The notes under the pieces are model-generated. The model was given only the letters and a program-made list of their open reading frames with translations, did not search any database and was not told where the DNA came from. A stretch of 64,000 nucleotides of DNA from Coprinopsis marcescibilis (taxonomy: Eukaryota; Basidiomycota; Agaricomycetes; Agaricales; Psathyrellaceae): the NCBI GenBank assembly GCA_004369085.1, contig ML210177.1:124001-188000 (forward strand), read 5' to 3'. Positions 61,379-64,000 of this stretch are shown here, piece after piece. Position 1 is the stretch's first letter; every line of letters starts with the position of its first letter. Position numbers and translations under genes: made by a program.

Positions 61379-64000
61379 ATGGTCAAAGCCACAGCGCAAG
61401 AAGACGCGAGCAACACAGCGACAACAAACGAAACGAAAGTTGACAGCTCACACGGGAATGTCGTCAACGGTCAAACGAAGGGTAAGACTCGCCTGATGCA
61501 CCTTTCAGCGGCTGGATCCCGTACCATCTCTCCCTTACTAGAAGAACATTCCGAGGCGATGTGCCCTCTGCTCGGTCTACTAGCAATCCAAAGCTTGTAT
61601 TCAGCATGGGAAAGCAGCAAGTGGCTCCCCAGCGATGGCCAAGTTAAGCAACTAGAGGAGGTACTGAACAAAGAAAAGGATGCCATTCAGGTCAGTAGGG
61701 CAATTTCCAACCGACCGTTCAATGTTCATCACTGACTGGATGGCAACCACAGTCACAATTTCGTCGTATCAAAGCCGTCCAGGATTGTAACTCCACAGTG
61801 TCAGCACTTTTAACGACCCCTGTGCTTTCTTCTACTTTGGCCTCGTGTCAGGGTCAAGGCAACGAACCTGATGAGATTGCTCTCACCTTCCAAAATGTTG
61901 TTGACAAGCTCAAGTACGTCGGTATGCACGAGTTGGATTCGGGACCCAACTGATCACAATCAACATCTAGCACAACCGGCCTTGTACCCACTGAGAGTCT
62001 ACCAATTGCATCTCTTTTCTCGATTACATCGTCAGGAGGTAGCTCCAGCTTTCCGAGAGGGCACTCAACACTCGTGGCCATCTCGTTCAGGTTCCAATCT
62101 GCATTCAAAACACGCTTTCTGGTTGCAGGCTACCTTCTCACCGCCAATCATGACGTATCCAACTTCCAGGTCGAGGTTTTCGAAAGTGATAAACTTGCAG
62201 CTGATTGCATTATGGGCTTGCTAGAGAAACTGGATGCAACCGCATTCCGGCCTTACTTCGTCGCCCAAACGGGTGGACTACCGATAGATCCAGCCTCGAA
62301 CGGTACTGGAGATCGGGGGATATTTAACGATGCCACGCCTCGATCCACGCCATCCAATGAAGGCACCTCAGAAGACACTGTCACACCACCAGCAAAGTCC
62401 CCTTCGCCAGCCGTATCCTCCAAACCAAAGCGCCGCAAAGCAGCGCCATCACAAAGCAAGGTTCCTCGGAAATCTGGGGACGACTTTAGCTGGATGCTCT
62501 CCCTTCAGAATCGGTCCGTCGTGCCAAAGCCCTCAGACGTCGAAACCCAACCATCGACCGAAGACAACGAACCAGATTCCCCTAGCGTTGACCTCAAGGT
62601 GCAAATGCACAGTGAAGATCAGCTGCAGCTGCTTTTCGGGCGCCCACAACAACGAACCGGCAAGGGCAAGCCTGCCGACAGTCCCTCTGATACCCGTGCG
62701 GGGAACGCAAATGTGGAAGCATCCAGCGAGTCTGTAGAGGCCAGCTCTACTGGACGTGGTGGCGCCGGTTCTAGCAAGCCGAAGGACAGTTTCAAGTCAA
62801 CGAAGTCCCAGGACTTCCAATGGCAACTCAACTTGATGTCTCTCCAACCAATTGTTTACGAAAACGTTTCAAACGTTTCTCGTGGGTCAACTGCTGGCAC
62901 CAAGCGAGCCCCAAAAGTCAATGGCTCTTGGTCGCCATTGATGCTTCGACCGGAACTTGCGGACGACGGGGAGGACTGGGTCAATGATACGGAGCTGAAT
63001 CCATTCTACGACGCGAAAGACAAAGGAAAGGGAAAGCAAACAACTCGCCAAGGCTCGGGAGAGCTGACGGTAGCAGAAGCGTTCACGTATCGCAGGGCCC
63101 GCAACGAATTCGCATGGCAATTTGCTTTGGCCTCCATGTCCTTGAAACCATCGGAAGATTATATGAAGGAGAGAGAGGAGCAAATCAAGATGTTGAAAAT
63201 AGAACTTGGGCAAATTCCTTTCGACTGTCTAATCTGTTTCGAGAAGATTGAATGGGATGACGGGGCACGGATGAAAGAATGCGAGCATTCGTTCTGCAAG
63301 AGCTGTGCCTCGGGACATGTTGTTTCCAAATTACAGGAGGGGGAGTTTCCCATCTTTTGTCCTGTGTGCTTTTGTGATAGGGATAGGAAAGGCCCGAGAG
63401 GAGGTAAGCATTTGTCTATCCGTTTGGCAGACATGACCGAAGTTGACCCATTTCTTGCAGTCGTTGACGAAGCCCTCATGTTCGAACTTGACCTTTCGCA
63501 AAAGGACCAAGACAAGTACGTTGAGCTCCAGATGGCTCAGGTGTCTATCACGCTCGACTGCCCAGCGTAAGTTTTATTGCTGCCTACTAAAATGATTGCC
63601 GAAGCTCATATCAATGTCCAGGTGCAAAAAAAGCATGCAGATTGCTCGAGAAGATTACCTGGCAGAACCTTTCATCGTTTGCCCACTTCCCCCTTGCAAA
63701 AAGAGGTTCTGCCGCGCCTGTCAGCTCCTAGTTGCAGGGACTGAAACGCAACATGCGTGCAAAATTGACGAAGCACTCGATGAACTCATGAAGGCCAATG
63801 GGTGGCGATACTGTCCGGGTAACTAGCTTGGGCTCTCCCATTAAGTGCTCAGAACTAATTTGATCTTCTGAAGGTTGCAAGACCCCAGTTCAAAAGGAAT
63901 CTGGCTGCAATCATATGACCGTACGTAATGACTTCAGATCTAGAGTTCAACGCCAGATACTGATTGGCATTGGTTTACAGTGCAGGACGCCTGGATGCTC
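61379..64000 (+). CDS. RBR-type E3 ligase-like protein, tandem copy 3 (3' truncated by window end)
   Basis: Start MVKATAQEDASNTATTNETK. The N-terminal Cys helix is EAMCPLLGLLAIQSLYSAW (Cys 61562-61564); the later block reads RGHSTLVAISFRF...FLVAGYLLTANHDVSNFQVE, so the F-D-x-H motif of copies 1 and 2 is missing. The middle region has three aromatic motifs: DFSWMLSLQNRSV (about 62481), DFQWQLNLMSLQP (about 62812) and EFAWQFALASMSLKP (about 63104). RING1 CLICFEKIEW...CEHSFCKSC...CPVC; IBR CPACKKSMQI...CPLPPCKKRFCRAC; RING2 begins CPGCKTPVQKESGCNHMT with the catalytic Cys intact (63906-63908), then an intron and CRTPGC at the very end of the window. The C-terminus, including any CaaX box, is outside. 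The first long intron near 61690 and several others are GT-AG. Confidence 0.83.
62481..63150 (+). repeat. Three [DE]F-x-W-x-x-x-L protein motifs in RBR copy 3
   Basis: DFSWMLSLQ, DFQWQLNLM and EFAWQFALA, spaced about 100 codons apart in a Ser/Pro/Lys-rich linker before RING1. Same motif and same copy number as in copy 2, although the surrounding linker is not conserved. Confidence 0.75.

Overview
The window looks like nuclear chromosomal DNA of a filamentous basidiomycete, probably an agaricomycete. The genes are split by many short introns (mostly about 50-65 nt), lie close together on both strands, and are clearly eukaryotic (Sec1, proteasome Rpt4, Mms19, Prp40, mitochondrial ATP synthase alpha). 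Combinations such as a CAP10-type GT90 enzyme and zinc-finger/RBR proteins fit mushroom-forming fungi. No tRNA, rRNA, CRISPR, telomere or intact transposon was recognised. I find 25 protein genes; the first (SEC1) and the last (an RBR protein) run off the window edges.

Layout. 1-4.0 kb: SEC1 (3' part) converging on RPT4. 4.3-8.9 kb: a large gene with nine CCCH fingers, RRM-like segments and an RBR-like zinc module that stops before RING2. 9.6-15.2 kb: GT90 glycosyltransferase converging on a vacuolar carboxypeptidase S-like M20 peptidase. 15.6-24.4 kb: RPF1, a small methyltransferase, NDUFAF7 and MMS19. 24.5-29.3 kb: a hypothetical coiled-coil protein and PRP40. 29.4-35.8 kb: bL21m and ATP1 (divergent, both mitochondrial), PRO2, and a NASP/Sim3 histone chaperone. 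36.1-41.7 kb: an F-box-like LRR protein and an AP180-type endocytic adaptor. 42.1-49.6 kb: GH47 mannosidase, glycerol kinase, DBP9. 50.9-54.4 kb: ZIP zinc transporter and ZNHIT2. 55.2-64 kb: a tandem array of three same-strand RBR genes.

Most of the window is ordinary housekeeping. The unusual part is the RBR family. The array copies share an N-terminal region with a protease-like pattern (a Cys in a hydrophobic helix and, in copies 1 and 2, an F-D-x-H-x-R motif). Copies 2 and 3 each carry three copies of a short aromatic motif, roughly [DE]F-x-W-Q-[LMF]-x-L. Copies 1 and 2 end in CaaX-like tetrapeptides (CSIQ, CVIQ). Copy 2 has Ser where the RING2 catalytic Cys should be, and the distant CCCH-RBR gene has no RING2 at all. 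The array therefore appears to mix potentially active and inactive ligases, some possibly prenylated.

A second theme is splicing. Several introns can only be joined in frame with GC-AG boundaries, one intron in the M20 peptidase has a GA donor inside the catalytic H-x-D motif, and the first coding exon of PRP40 appears to be just the ATG.
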